This document shows positions 1 to 11,690 of a stretch of DNA of 64,000 nt, in pieces. Both the position numbers and the translations under genes were made by a program. Position 1 is the first letter of the stretch; each line of letters opens with the position of its first letter. Source of the stretch: Ailanthus altissimus (lineage: Eukaryota > Streptophyta > Magnoliopsida > Sapindales > Simaroubaceae); contig OX327702.1 of NCBI GenBank assembly GCA_946807835.1, forward strand, positions 7,130,001 through 7,194,000, in the 5' to 3' direction. A model generated the notes under the pieces. The model was not told the DNA's origin and made no database searches. It saw only the letters and a program-made list of their open reading frames with translations.

Positions 1-2111
1 ATTCAGTATACAGGAAGCCTTTCCTAAATCCTTAATGGAGAAGTTCTTGCTCAGATAAATCTTGATTGAATGTAACATACCAATTTTATTTCCAATAATG
101 AGCATGTCATTCATATAGAGAACCAAAAAGACAATCATGCTCCAACTAACCTTTTTATACACACACACTTCCTCTTTATTTTTTTATGAAACCAAACCCT
201 CTAATTACTTCATCAAAATAAAGATTTCAGTTTTGAAAAATATGCTTAAGTCTATAACGAACTTCTTTAGTCTGCACACTAGATTAGAAATCAAGCTAGA
301 TGTAAAACCTTTAGTCTACTTTATGAATATCTCTTCCTTGAAATATAAATTTACAAAAGCCGTCTTTACATCCAGTCAAGCTTTGAAAGTCTCTACCTTT
401 CCATCAGACCCATATTTTTTCTTCTAAACTCAGTTACAACTAATAGGAACAACTCATTCTAGAAGCTCTACCAAGTCCTATACTTGAATGTCATGCATAG
501 AGTCAATTTCAGATTTCATAACTTCTTACCATTTTCCTGAATCAATGTCCAACATCGCTTTTCTATAAGTTAAAGAATCATTTTCTTCAACTAAGAAAAT
601 ATCAAAGGCATCTTAGGTATTATACCATATCTAATAGGTAACTTTAAGATCCTTTCTAACCTATGGGGAGGGTGTGTCAAAGGTATCTCACTCAATTGAG
701 CCTAAGGTTCCATCATTGATTCATAAACTTCTGGGTTGATTTCATCAAGTTCAGTCTTTTTATAATCCCTACGATTTATGAGAAATTATTTCTCTACAAA
801 AGTGGTATTACGAGCGACGAACACATTCTGTTTCTCTAAATTATAGAATTGATATCCCATTAAATATTTGAGATATTTAATGAACTGATACTTGTACCCC
901 TTGGATGCAATTTTATCTTGTTGCATAAATTTTACGTAAGTAAGACAACCTTAATCTTAACATACATAAGACTAAGTTTCTTTCCCGTTCATATTTCATA
1001 TGGAGTAATAAGAATAAATTTTAATGGAACTCTGTTTAATAAGTGAGCAGCAATTTTTAGAGCATAATCTCATAGATATTTTAGAAGATCGGTGAAGCTC
1101 ATCATCAATAGAAATATATCTAATAAACTCTAATTCTTCTTTTTTGAAACACAATTGTATTGGGAGTACCTAGAGGACACCTTCAAATAATCTATGAATT
1201 TATTGCTCATATATTCATTGCTTTAATCTGATGGAAGGAATTTAATATACAGACTAATTTGTTTCTCTACCTTATATCAAAATTTCTTGAACATTTCAAA
1301 TGTTTCTGACTTATGTCTCATCAGTAATATATGTTCGTATATGACAAATCATCGATAATGACAACAAAGTATTGAAACCCACCTATAGCATTATGATTAA
1401 TTGAACCACATACATCAGTATGTATTAGTTCAATAAATTAGTGGCACAGTGTCAAACACTAACAAAAGGTGACTTGGACATCTTCCCTTGAATACAAGAT
1501 TTAAAGATTGAATATGGTTCTATAGTAAGATCAAGTATTTGATTCCCTAATCAGATGGGGTGGGTGTCTCATACCAATTTAACCTAATCTCATATGCCAC
1601 AATTTCGTATTATTCAAAGTTTTCAAACTACTACTTGTGTTCACCTATGCATTCAAGATATTTTTGTTGGATCTAAAATATAATGGTCATTTATTAACTG
1701 ATATTCAGCTAATAAAATATTATCTACATTATAAAAGTATAAGGAACGATTATGAATAAATATACAATAACCTTCAGTGTCTAACACATGAAGGGATATT
1801 ATCTTTCAAATAATGTTTGGTACAAAATACCAATTATACAACATAATGCTACTACTAAAAAGAAGAAGTAACCTAAAATTCCCAATAGCTTCAACATTTA
1901 GGACATTTCCTACGTGAAGATGTACTTCTCATCTCTAAAGCTTTCTAGCATTTCTTCAACCATGCAATATATTGTAAATGTGAGAAGGATATGTAATATC
2001 TAATACCCAACTTGTACTAGTATCAAATACCAATGAAATGTTAATTTTGGTAAATAGACACCTAAGGGGTTTATCTTTTCTATGGTAAGATACTTTAGAT
2101 AGTGTGTTTAC
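1..2111 (-). pseudogene. Decayed Ty1/copia pol (protease-integrase-RT), 3' part outside window
   Basis: On the minus strand, reading from right to left, typical copia pol segments appear in order. A protease-like stretch (WVLDI..PSHI, ~2050-1800) is followed by the pre-integrase motif (LWHMRLG, ~1610-1560). Next comes the integrase core beginning IHTDVCG (~1430-1350), then reverse transcriptase at the left edge, where the catalytic box reads YMND instead of YVDD (about 104-118). Stops and frameshifts break every segment, so no product is expected. The wording resembles Angela/TAR-type elements, but lineage is uncertain by eye. Gag and the primer-binding site are absent: the protease begins within ~100 bp of the LTR edge at 2112, suggesting an internal deletion. 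RNase H and the 3' LTR would lie left of the window. Confidence 0.8.
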
Positions 2112-5100
2112 TGTTGTTGGCGGTAGATCTAAGGCACGTGGGTGTATGCATGTGCTATTATGTTAATTGCCTAAATACATATCAAATGCATATTTAAGTT
2201 TGACGGAAGCATGAAACTTACAATAAACATAATAAATAAAATATATTAATCGTATTAATATATTTATAGGATAAAGAACTCACCTCAACGTGTAACGTTA
2301 TACACGTATTTTTCTCGGAGTCCACATAAAGACCAACTCGCGGACAGTTTTAGTCACCAAAACGGTGGGCTTGGTGAGCTAGAATAGTAGCCATATACGC
2401 AGCACCGGGTTTAACTCTTAAACTCAAAAATAGTCAGTGCATGTTTTTTTTTTATTTTCTCCAAAAGAATAAGAAATAGAGAATTTGAAGCAATCCACCA
2501 TTGCTTCAATAAGAAGCATAAAGAAAAATGAAACAATTTCATTTTTCTCTATTTTTTTTTCTTTTCTTCTTCTTTCTTTCTTTTCTCTTCTTCTTCCATT
2601 TCTCCATTTCTCTCTTAGGCAACTTTTGCCCAACACCAAAAAACACCAATTCTCTATCTTTTTCTTTCTCTTTATATATATATATATAATATAATATATT
2701 ATAAAATAATAATATAAAAATATAAATGGATGCCAACTATATGGCACCTAAAATAAAATATTAATATATATATAATATAATATCATATAATAAAATATTA
2801 TATAATATAATAAGAGAGATATTTTGATTATTTAACAATTAAATAATCAAAGTAAAAAATGACTATTTTGTCTCTCATAAATAGTTACCAAGTTTACCCC
2901 CTAGTGGGTCCTACTAAATTTCACACTTGGCTAAACTCAAAAGTCCACAATATGCTACGTGTCATTATACAATTAGTAAATAACAATCGTTGACTAATTG
3001 TTGTATTTAACACTTAAATACAGACACGCACGCATTCCTGTGGTTCTGCTGAATATTGCTGGATTAAACACTTTAATCCCGCACGCTGCCCCAGTGTACA
3101 ACGAGTACACTCTATATCACGGGACTCCCTAAGTCCTACGCCCGATTCATCAAATGAAACTATTCCATAAGTCCGTGAGCAATGCTCCAAGCACACGTCA
3201 CGGATATACAAATCAGTGGATTGAACAATACAAGATGAGGTTACAACGCATACGTATAGTCCTTCCGTCATGATATCTTGGATGTGTTAGGGATATAAAT
3301 TATTACCGTCAAATCCTTTTGTGCTCTCCATGTCCTATCTCCAGATTTATATCTGACAGGACCCGACCCGAGACCCTCTACTATAGATCCCAGCGGCCCT
3401 GCCGGGTACCCCGACGGAAGTTCCTCCGAACCTAACTGGGTAAGTTGAGAAATTCCACGAGGCGAACCCCTTTTTAATTCTTGTTACTCCTAAGAAGGTC
3501 TAGTAATATACATGAAAACGACATCTTAATTTTAAAAATAAACGGACAGAGTTTCCCCTGTTTTTCAGAAAATCCATATAAAACCTGCAAAGAAATTTTA
3601 CTTCTATTTCCAATACATCTCATTTCTACCAATTCGGACCTCCGGTTCTTTCCAAATCAAATCTAACACAACTCAATTATTCATTTGAATCATAAATAAG
3701 CATAATCATAAAAGTAAAAAGAACGATCATCATAAAATTGAAATCTCTTCTTCTCGGTTCAAAACATACATCCAAATATACATGCCTACAACTATTATGC
3801 ATAAAGTAAAGGGTGCTATTTAGCACATTTACATGTACAAAAAATGATCTTCGGATTCGGCCCACTACTCGATAATAGGAGAATCAGCAGCTTGCGTACC
3901 AAGACCTGCACCTGGGAAAGGGGTTCAGAAAACATAAAACACAAAACGGGTGAGCTAAAGAAGCTTAGTGAGTGCAATTAAAATTTCAATAAAATAACCT
4001 CATGTATAGATAGCAAATTCTAAAGTTCATGCAGAAATCATGCTTCTAAAACTGATGTAAAACTGTAAAACGGTTTCTAACATCATATGCTATTGAAATC
4101 TTGCTAAGCGGATTTTATCTACATCTTTGGAAAACTATATTCAGAATCTGTATAACATAATAACTGCTGTGTGCATATAAATGCATAAATGCTATAGGTA
4201 AATCGAAAACTAGTAAAATCCTCACTCGGCCATTTTCTTTCTAAACTGTACCAATGGTAACCCTAAAGCTCTATATCCACGCAGCGACTCAACTAGCACC
4301 ACACACGTGAGTAGGTCATGGGGCACCTCAACTAACAGCACCCACAGTGACATCTCAAGGCATCTCACTGGCTATGCAGTAGAATCCTACATCGCATGCA
4401 TATAGCGAGACAATACACCGTACACATAGAGCGACTCATATGACTCGACATCCCGACTTCCCGGAGTTAGTGACATACCCCCAAGACCTGCCCATGTGCA
4501 TGGGATATACCAGCCGGGTCTAATACAATCATCACCACTATAATCTAAGGGTACCAATGGCCTTAAAAACGAATGCAGAAATTTTAAAACTGTTTGTCAA
4601 TTCGAACATGTAAAGGCATGTCTATGAATATATATCAAGATCATAAATCATGGTTATGCATCGAAAGCTCATAAAACATGCATATTCATTATGCAAAAAC
4701 ATAATAAACGAAAAGTAAAAGAAATGGCAGATTTCTACTCACAACTGCTCCACGCTCAATTTCGCTCCGGATTTCTGCTCCCGTTATCACTCTCGGTTAT
4801 CTTCACCTACGCGCCATAAATGACATTTAGAACCAAATCAAATGCTAGAATCTCATTTAACTACTAAATACTCTAATCGGCATACAAAGCTCGGATGTAA
4901 ACTACTTCTCAATTTTTATTTACGGAGCCATTTAATCTAACCTATCTCACCATTCGGTGCCCTGAAAATTATTGAACGCCTTATAATCTTGGTTGGACAT
5001 AATTGCCCTTCACCTTTCCAAAATGGACAATTGTGTCCCATTATCTTCATTTTTTATTTTTCCATCAACATATACATTCAATTTACAATATGCACCATTT

Positions 5101-7045
5101 ACACACAACAATTCATTCAAAACACCACTCAATCCCTAACTTCCCTAAAGTGGCAGAATTCCACCCTAGGTTCCAACACATTCCTTTTCTCAATTTCTTG
5201 TTCCAATTACAACAAAATCATGCCAATTTAATTCTAAAGCCCTAATTACAACCAATTGAAATCTCCACAACAAAATCACCAAAAACCCTAATTCTTACCT
5301 TGTCAATTTCTTTAAATTGATGACTCCTTCAAGCTCCAAACTAGAATTCAACTCAATCTAAGCCAAGAATACACATAAGAACATCAATTTAAGCATTCTT
5401 GAAAGCTCACTTATCAAACTCATAAAACAATGCTTTTCTTACCTTTTTTTCTTGAATTTCCACTAATTGAGGCTTCAATTAAGCTTAGGGATTGGTATGT
5501 AACCTTATTTTGCCTTGATTAAGCATGAAAAAAAACTTGAATAGTCACTGTAGCAGCACCCCCCTTTGAAGCTTGAATTTCTCTCTTTTTTTTGTCTAAG
5601 TGTTGGTTTTGATCTCTCTTCAAATTTCTACACACTTCTAACATATATATAGTGCTCCCTTAATTGACCATTTTGCCCTTCAACTTACTTAAAACTTCTA
5701 ATTTGCCATTAGTTCGAATGAAAAGATTTAATTGGTTTCTTTATAACTATCTAGTTAGAATAGTCAAAAGAACTAACTAGAGTTTCCAACTTGGTAATCC
5801 ATGAGATTGTTTCTAATTGGTCCATTCCTTAATATATGGATTGTATTTCTCAACAAAGGCTTATTCCATTCATAACCCTTAAATGAAAATTCATGTAGTA
5901 AATTACGATTTCCTTTTCTAAGCCAATAGAGAAAAATTTTAAAAATATTCTAGGGTCGTCTGGCGCACCGATCGAGTGTGAAATTACCAAATTAGGTATA
6001 ATATCTCTCACGTGCACTATAAAGGGAATATTTCTAATAGGGTTAAAATTGAGTAACCCTACGGTGTCTTATTTGCTCTATACCAAAATCTAGGCGCCAA
6101 TACTACTAATAGGGATTGGATATTACAGTATCTCACTAAATAATATGCGCAAACTTCTTTGCCATATTATTCCACTCTGGCGGAACTCTTTCCTAAGATG
6201 ATTGCTTGTGGCCATAAGACTTTTCGAGATACAGTCTCGAAGCATCTGGATATCTAACTCCATATAGGAGTTGACGGATCCTATATATGTACACACTGGA
6301 CTCCATAAGCATCAGATCATACCCAACGACACCCAACGGTCACACCATGAAAGGTCTGTGACATGCGTGGAACCAAAGTATGGTGGATCACTTACAAGCC
6401 CACTCTGGCACTCAGGTCAAAGGACCACGTATACTAATTAACTCGAGAGGACCCTCTGTTGACAGCTTACATAAGGTGTCTATCAGAGGCCTTCGTAAGT
6501 TTATCCCATACCCAGTCCTAACTGGATACCCATATGTCAATACGAACTTTAAGCTCACAGTCAGCTAGGAATGACCATCTATACCCTATAGGTACGACAT
6601 ATACTGATCTATATATAAAGGTATCCACCGACAGACCCTCATCGACAGAAATAGATCAAGGACAATTATTCGAGAACATACTTGCGCAACTTGTATTTTC
6701 TAGCACTCGATTGCAACTCTTGCAACTATGCAGTTACTAGTATATTCCCAGATCTATGTCCGATTACGGAGAAAGCTCTAACTCTTGGATCTGCTGAGTA
6801 TTATAACCAGCTATCACTTAACTGTGCTATCATTTAGCAATTATATGTCTCAGCATAGCTAACTATAAGCCATTATCTAAACGCCTTTAGATATAATCCG
6901 AACTCCTTCAGATCGTACAATGTCTATAACGTTACATTCATAATACCATATAAATGGGTATTAGCGATTTAATGAAAATGTACACTTGTATAAATACACA
7001 AGTATATGTACATTCAGGGATGGGACGTAAGCACTAACCCTAACA
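2112..7045 (-). mobile_element. 5' LTR of the minus-strand copia element, interrupted by a nested LTR
   Basis: Read on the minus strand, the LTR begins TGTTAGGGTTAGTGC (ending at 7045) and ends CCAACAACA (at 2112). Without the 2.84 kb insert at 3285-6127 it is about 2.09 kb, long for copia. Its identity is supported by a second copy in the opposite orientation at 52466-54499, which aligns along its length, including the block at 3014-3280 against 53380-53640 and the block at 6130-7045 against 52466-53340. About 60 bp of LTR present in the other copy is missing at the insertion point of the nested element. Short open frames inside (for example 3014-3271 and 6380-6740) are not genes. Confidence 0.75.
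3285..6127 (-). mobile_element. Solo-type long LTR (Ty3/gypsy chromovirus-like), 2.84 kb
   Basis: On the minus strand this block starts TGTAATATCC and ends CCCTAACA, TG...CA termini as in LTR elements. A matching 2.81 kb block lies at 42420-45233 in the opposite orientation with the same two ends, which fixes the boundaries. It contains no coding sequence. The length and the TGTAATATCC start recall Tekay/Del-type gypsy LTRs, but this is a family guess. No internal region adjoins it, so it behaves as a solo LTR. The flanking five bases (GGATG on the left, GTATC on the right) do not match, so no target duplication is visible. Open frames at 3481-3666, 4989-5245 and similar are chance. Confidence 0.7.
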
Positions 7046-8582
7046 ACTGTGTCCAACCTCACCGCATTGGAAATATTTTTCTCATGATTTGGTTTAGATA
7101 TATCAAACAATTCTTTTAGATGAGGCATGATATCTCTGAAGATTAGTCGACATTGAGGTCAGGCTGTATAACCTAACTTTCAAATCATCATTTACCTATT
7201 TCTGATAACATTTAACCTATTTTAAAGTGGTATAATAAAAAACACCTCTTATTTTCTGATCAAAGATATATCTAAGCTATTTTGAATATAGAACAATTCT
7301 CAGATTCATAAGCTAGTCAAATTATTTTTGGATACCTTACAGTTAATATGCATAAGTTATGTGTACTAATAGATTGCTCATACTTATCTTATCTTATCAC
7401 TATAAGGTAAGAGAAGAGATATTAGTGGAATATTTTAAAATCTAAAATATAACGCTTTAGATCATAGATATAACTAGTATATGATTTTACTCTATAAACG
7501 CCCTCCCACTGTTTCACATATTCCTTTTGATCTCTCAAATGGGAAAATGAAAGTTCAAACACTTCAAACTTTACAGGGAGAAGTAGATCCAATCAACATT
7601 CTACTCGAACCTCACACTTTAATAATATTGGTCTTTGTAAAACCCAAAAGGTAGACAAATGTTGTCAATTGCATCTCATGCAACTCTTATCTCTAATCCT
7701 AAACATATCTTATCCTTATGCTTTAACAATATTGGGTTAGTGTGTTCTAGATTAACTGGTCAATAATTAAATATAAGTTACCGATACTACTTTTACGCTT
7801 TAGCAATATTAGGCATATGTTTACTTATATTTGCCTCATCTCATTTTTAACCGGTCTAGTCTAAATCACATTAACCAATCCCTCATAGTTTAGTAATATT
7901 AGAAAAGATTGAAGTGGCTCGTTTAACACCGTATTGACAAGATGGACCATGTGTAACACTTCTCAAATTGAAATGCATTTTCAATTTGATTAAGAGATAT
8001 TTTGAAAACTTATTTGTATCTCAAGAGGATTTGATTCATAATCAAATATTTATTTTACTCAATCACAACTAATCCCCACCAGTAGGGCTTCTACTATGGT
8101 TAAATGACTATAGTTTATAATGCAATAATATAACAGTTATAATTACATAATATAAACACCACATACATAAGAATGCAAAATAAAGTGAATGACTTTGAAC
8201 AGTGCGATGTTATAAATAAGAACACCTCTACTTGAATGCCTTAGCATAAAAACTTGCCACTACCCTAGCATTATCACATAATGCCCCAACGTGACAAAGT
8301 ATAGTACTCCTACGTCAATTTCAGTGCTTAGAACACCTCAATGCTATAAGTGAATGATCTGGCATTAATCTAGTGTCACCAACGCCCTAGCATTAGATAT
8401 ATAACCACCATTGTAATTATTCTAATGCTTCAACACCCCTACACCAAGCATGCAATGCCCCTATGTTCCCTCGAACAATAACCTATTTTCGTATTTTTAA
8501 CACTTGAAAATATAGTAACCATTGTTTCTGGGCATCCTAAACAACTTAAACACAATTCATTAGCCCAAAAAGCACACAAACA
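7046..8582 (-). other. Noncoding remnant of a copia internal leader, no gene seen
   Basis: This 1.5 kb stretch lies on the internal side of the primer-binding site at 8583-8598 in the minus orientation, so it is probably the leader or a degraded gag region of that element, truncated at the LTR edge at 7045. I see no convincing gag motif. Short recurring words containing 'aatatt' occur at 7610-7910. No host gene is recognisable. Confidence 0.4.
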
Positions 8583-8598
8583 TGCTTTGATACAATTT
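8583..8598 (-). other. Degenerate initiator-Met tRNA primer-binding site
   Basis: The minus strand reads TTGTATCAAAGC just inside an LTR end (CATAACA). This matches the copia-type PBS TTGGTATCAGAGC with a few changes. It orients the element: internal region to the left, 5' LTR to the right. Confidence 0.6.
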
Positions 8599-9290
8599 TG
8601 TTATGAGCGATGCCTAATGGGTGCATGCATGTGAATGTCTTCATTGAATCATAAAATGAATATCATATATACAAAGTACCATGGAATAACAATCTAATTT
8701 TCTATTCAACAAAAATATATTGATTTCAAGTTGGTTACATTAACAGAATCATAAACTTACCTTTGAAGATGATTCAATGAAGAATTGAGATTCTAGAACT
8801 CACACCGAAATGATCTTGAGTTCTAGTCATCAACATCGGTAGTATTGCATGAGCTAGAATGGTAGCATAATCTTGATTTTGAACATGTTTAGACTGCTCA
8901 ACACTTAAGCTTTCTTTGAATTTTGGCAAAAAATTATCTTAGGGACTAAAATGAAATAATTTCATAGTTTTTTCGTCACATGGCCTAATTTTGAATAACA
9001 CTTGCAACAAATAAAACCATTTCATTTGTTTTATTTATTTGTAACTTGATAGTTGTTAGCTATTCAAGGCATGCACAAGCCAAGTTTCATCAATTGATCT
9101 ATGCATGAAGGCCATATGTCTATATACTTTGCTATTTATCAAGCTTTCATTACATGCAAATGCCACTTGTAAAAATGGCTGCATCATACCATGTGTTAAA
9201 CTTCAATTGGTTCATAACTCTCATAGGGACTGACCCAATTTTACACTCATATAGGTGATACTTCATTAAGTGTGTCCTGTAGGTTTAACA
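8599..9290 (-). mobile_element. 5' LTR of a truncated copia element
   Basis: The 692 bp block has inverted terminal bases TGTTA...TAACA and adjoins the PBS at 8583-8598. On its right it abuts gypsy gag sequence (from ~9300), so this copia element probably inserted into that gypsy element. The other LTR is not seen in the window. No target duplication could be verified because the left end of the element is lost. Confidence 0.55.
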
Positions 9291-9299
9291 CACCATTAA

Positions 9300-9727
9300 G
9301 CTATAACCAATCTTCGAAACCAGATCTGGGCTGCTCTCTTGATACTAGAAGGAAAGATTATGCACTTAAGGGCTTGTCCTTGCTGTGTATGATCATCTTT
9401 GAATTATAGTGGGAGATGTATTCCTCCAGGTCCCTTGACCTGTCATAGGGAGTGAAATTTGGTATCCCAAATTTCCTTGGTCTTTCGTCTTTCCTTATCT
9501 TTTCTGTGAAAGAATCCTGGTAGGCTCGCTTTGCCAGGAAAAGTATATCTTATGGGATTCTAATTTTTTTTTTACCCTTTTTGATAGTTCTCTTATCTAT
9601 TTTAGAAGCGAAGCTTTGAGCTTCTCTTTCTTGGTGGATTTTTTCACTACCGCTTTCACTTTGACTTTAGGTTCCTCAAGTGGATCCATTGTCTCTTTTG
9701 TCCAAAAGTTCTCAAAACGTTGCTGAA
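9300..9727 (-). pseudogene. Ty3/gypsy gag fragment (split by Athila element 1)
   Basis: Minus-strand translation gives a retrotransposon gag domain across two frames: KFGIPNFTPYDRSRDLEEYI followed by an AAQIWFRRL-type segment, the classic pattern of the capsid part of gypsy gag. Frameshifts and stops are present. The upstream part of the same gag resumes at 21686 on the far side of element 1, exactly at the duplicated GGGTC target. The preserved order makes the split certain, although the gag itself is dead. Confidence 0.75.
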
Positions 9728-9732
9728 GGGTC
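9728..9732 (+). repeat. Target-site duplication GGGTC, left copy (element 1)
   Basis: GGGTC directly precedes the TGATGAACAC start of the 5' LTR and is repeated at 21681-21685 directly after the 3' LTR. Five-base duplications are standard for LTR-retrotransposon integrase. Confidence 0.95.
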
Positions 9733-11163
9733 TGATGAACACTTAAAATTACACATTTAATAAGAGTTTTACATGATTGTTTTGTATTACTAGTGTATTT
9801 AATTTTCTTAACTTAAGTATGTTTACAATATTGTACTTAATTATCTTTTAACTGATTTATGGTAGGTTCGGTAAAATAGGCATAACTTTCTACTTAAAGA
9901 TCCAATTGAGGTGATTATTGATTCTGTGAAGAGCTGTTTAATGGGATAACATATTGTATTTCACAAAGCATTGGAAATTCGAGTGTTTAAAGGGTGAAAA
10001 TCGCCTAGAACAGAACTGATCTGCATTACAGGCCCAGTTTGAACAGTCATCAGTATTTGGCCCATAACTATAGAAATACATATCTAAAACGTATACGATC
10101 ACTCAATTTGGAAACATAAGAGACTTATCTACAACTTTGATGTTTGGAGTGACAGCTAATTCGGATCACATCAACTCCGAATTGGATAATCAAGTGGGTG
10201 CCCTAGTGATAATGAGTGCAAATTATTTTGCCACCATTCTTGACTTTCATCAACCAAGTGGTTCCCTCCAAATTTGTCTCGATTTTTCCATGTTTTTCTA
10301 TAAATAGGTGGTTTGTTTATGCCTAAAGGATGTAATTAGAAAGTTAGAATTTAGTTCAAAATACTTGTCCTTTGTATCCATTTCTTTGTAAATTTATTTC
10401 TCTTGTTTACTATTAAATCATGTTATTTCTTCTTCCATTTCTTTTCTTTTTCTTTAGTTTTATTATGTCCAAATAATGTTTTTTAAGCTAAGGTGAAAGG
10501 GTGAAGCTCTTGGCAAGGTAATAAGATATGTTTAATATTTATTCATGAATTTAATGCTTCATTTTTAAGTTATGCAAATTTATATATGATGTATTTATTT
10601 TGTTTGTAGAATTAATACCCTTTCTTCTAAAGTGGTGATTCTTGATTTATTATTGACAAACTTAATACTTGGCACAATAAATTCTTAAAACTATTTACAA
10701 GATTTGGTGTATATAATCTTTCTTGTAAAGTGGGAGTCTTGATTTATTGTAGACAAATATAAAGATTGGAATAATAAATACTTGAACCTATTTATAAGAT
10801 TTGGTGTATAATAATTGAAAGAAATAAATACTAATCAATATATAAATAATGATGAACTTTAATTGCTATATTTTTCGGTTGGAACCTCCTTTGTGTGAGG
10901 ATTCCAATTGATTTATAAAAACAAGTCAAATATATTTTTACTTCTTATGCTAAGAGTGAATCCCCCTAACCTTAGCTTTTTATTTGAATTGGTTAATTGA
11001 AATAATATTTGTAAACATCTTATACTGCATTAATTATCTTTAAAGTATTTATAATTTGTAATTTTAATTCTACTTCCTTGTGGATCGACCTCGTTCTCAT
11101 CGGGTTATTTATTGCTTCGACAATCCTACACTTGGAAATAACTCCTATATTCTGGACGTGTCA
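9733..11163 (+). repeat. 5' LTR of element 1
   Basis: It starts TGATGAACACTT, ends GGACGTGTCA and pairs with the copy at 20254-21680. A TATA box lies at 10299-10306. The region from ~10500 to 10900 contains several short near-repeats around 'aagatttggtgtata', also present in the other LTRs. There is no coding sequence. Confidence 0.95.
10299..10306 (+). promoter_or_regulatory. TATA box of the 5' LTR promoter
   Basis: TATAAATA within TTTTTCTATAAATAGGTGG is conserved in all four LTRs of this family (20822, 23773 and 33959 for the others). It is the likely start signal for genomic RNA. The transcription start would lie about 30 bp downstream, by general rule. Confidence 0.75.
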
Positions 11164-11169
11164 AGTTTT

Positions 11170-11186
11170 TGGCGCCGTTGCCGGGG
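11170..11186 (+). other. Primer-binding site, tRNA-Asp type
   Basis: TGGCGCCGTTGCCGGGG begins six bases after the LTR end (GTGTCA). This sequence is characteristic of Athila/Calypso-group gypsy elements, whose minus-strand synthesis is primed by tRNA-Asp. Confidence 0.9.
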
Positions 11187-11240
11187 AGGGAAAATTAATA
11201 TTTTGTTTTGTTGTTGTTTGTTTGTTTATTTTATTTTTAT

Positions 11241-11515
11241 GGAAGGCTAAGCCTCCTAACGTGCTTTACTTTATTTATTATTTGCTTTTTATTTTCGTTA
11301 AATATATTTTCATAGAAGGCTAAGCCTCCTAACTTGGTTTAGTTTATTTATTATTTTTGCCTTTTATTTTCATGGAAGGCTGAGCCTCCTACTCTTTATT
11401 TATTATTCTCTTTTTATTTTCATAGAAGGCCGAGCCTCCTAACGTGCTTTACGTTATTTATTATTCTGTTTTTTTTTTATTTTTGCTTTTTATTTTCATG
11501 GAAGGACGAGCCTCC
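11241..11515 (+). repeat. Five copies of a 16-nt hairpin repeat in the leader
   Basis: The near-palindrome GGAAGGCTAAGCCTCC or variants occurs at 11241, 11314, 11374, 11424 and 11500, each followed by T/A-rich sequence (TTTATTTATT). The arms AGGCT and AGCCT can pair around a single base. Element 2 has only one copy (24697-24712). The position between PBS and gag is where dimerisation or packaging signals would lie, but that role is inference. Confidence 0.85.
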
Positions 11516-11690
11516 TAACGTGCTTTATTTATTATTTTGTTTATTATATAATCTAACATTACTAATCTAACTTCTAATTATTTATCTTTATTTTGCTTTT
11601 TGGTTTTCCTATTTTATTTACTTGTGTTTAATATTTGTTTTTTTCTTATTTGTATTATTTATTGTTATTGTATTGTATTTTATTTCTTTT

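Noticed and set aside
2424..2747. Overlapping open frames on both strands
   Set aside because: They lie in a T-rich/A-rich low-complexity part of a copia LTR. Lys/Glu/Phe runs reflect base composition.
3014..3271. 85-codon minus-strand frame with several Cys
   Set aside because: Part of the copia LTR; the homologous block at 53380-53640 does not keep the frame.
6380..6740. Two short plus-strand frames
   Set aside because: Inside the copia LTR and antisense to its orientation; not conserved in the copy at 52466-54499.
11078..11323. Open frame across the LTR end, PBS and leader
   Set aside because: It spans structural sites of the element; noncoding.
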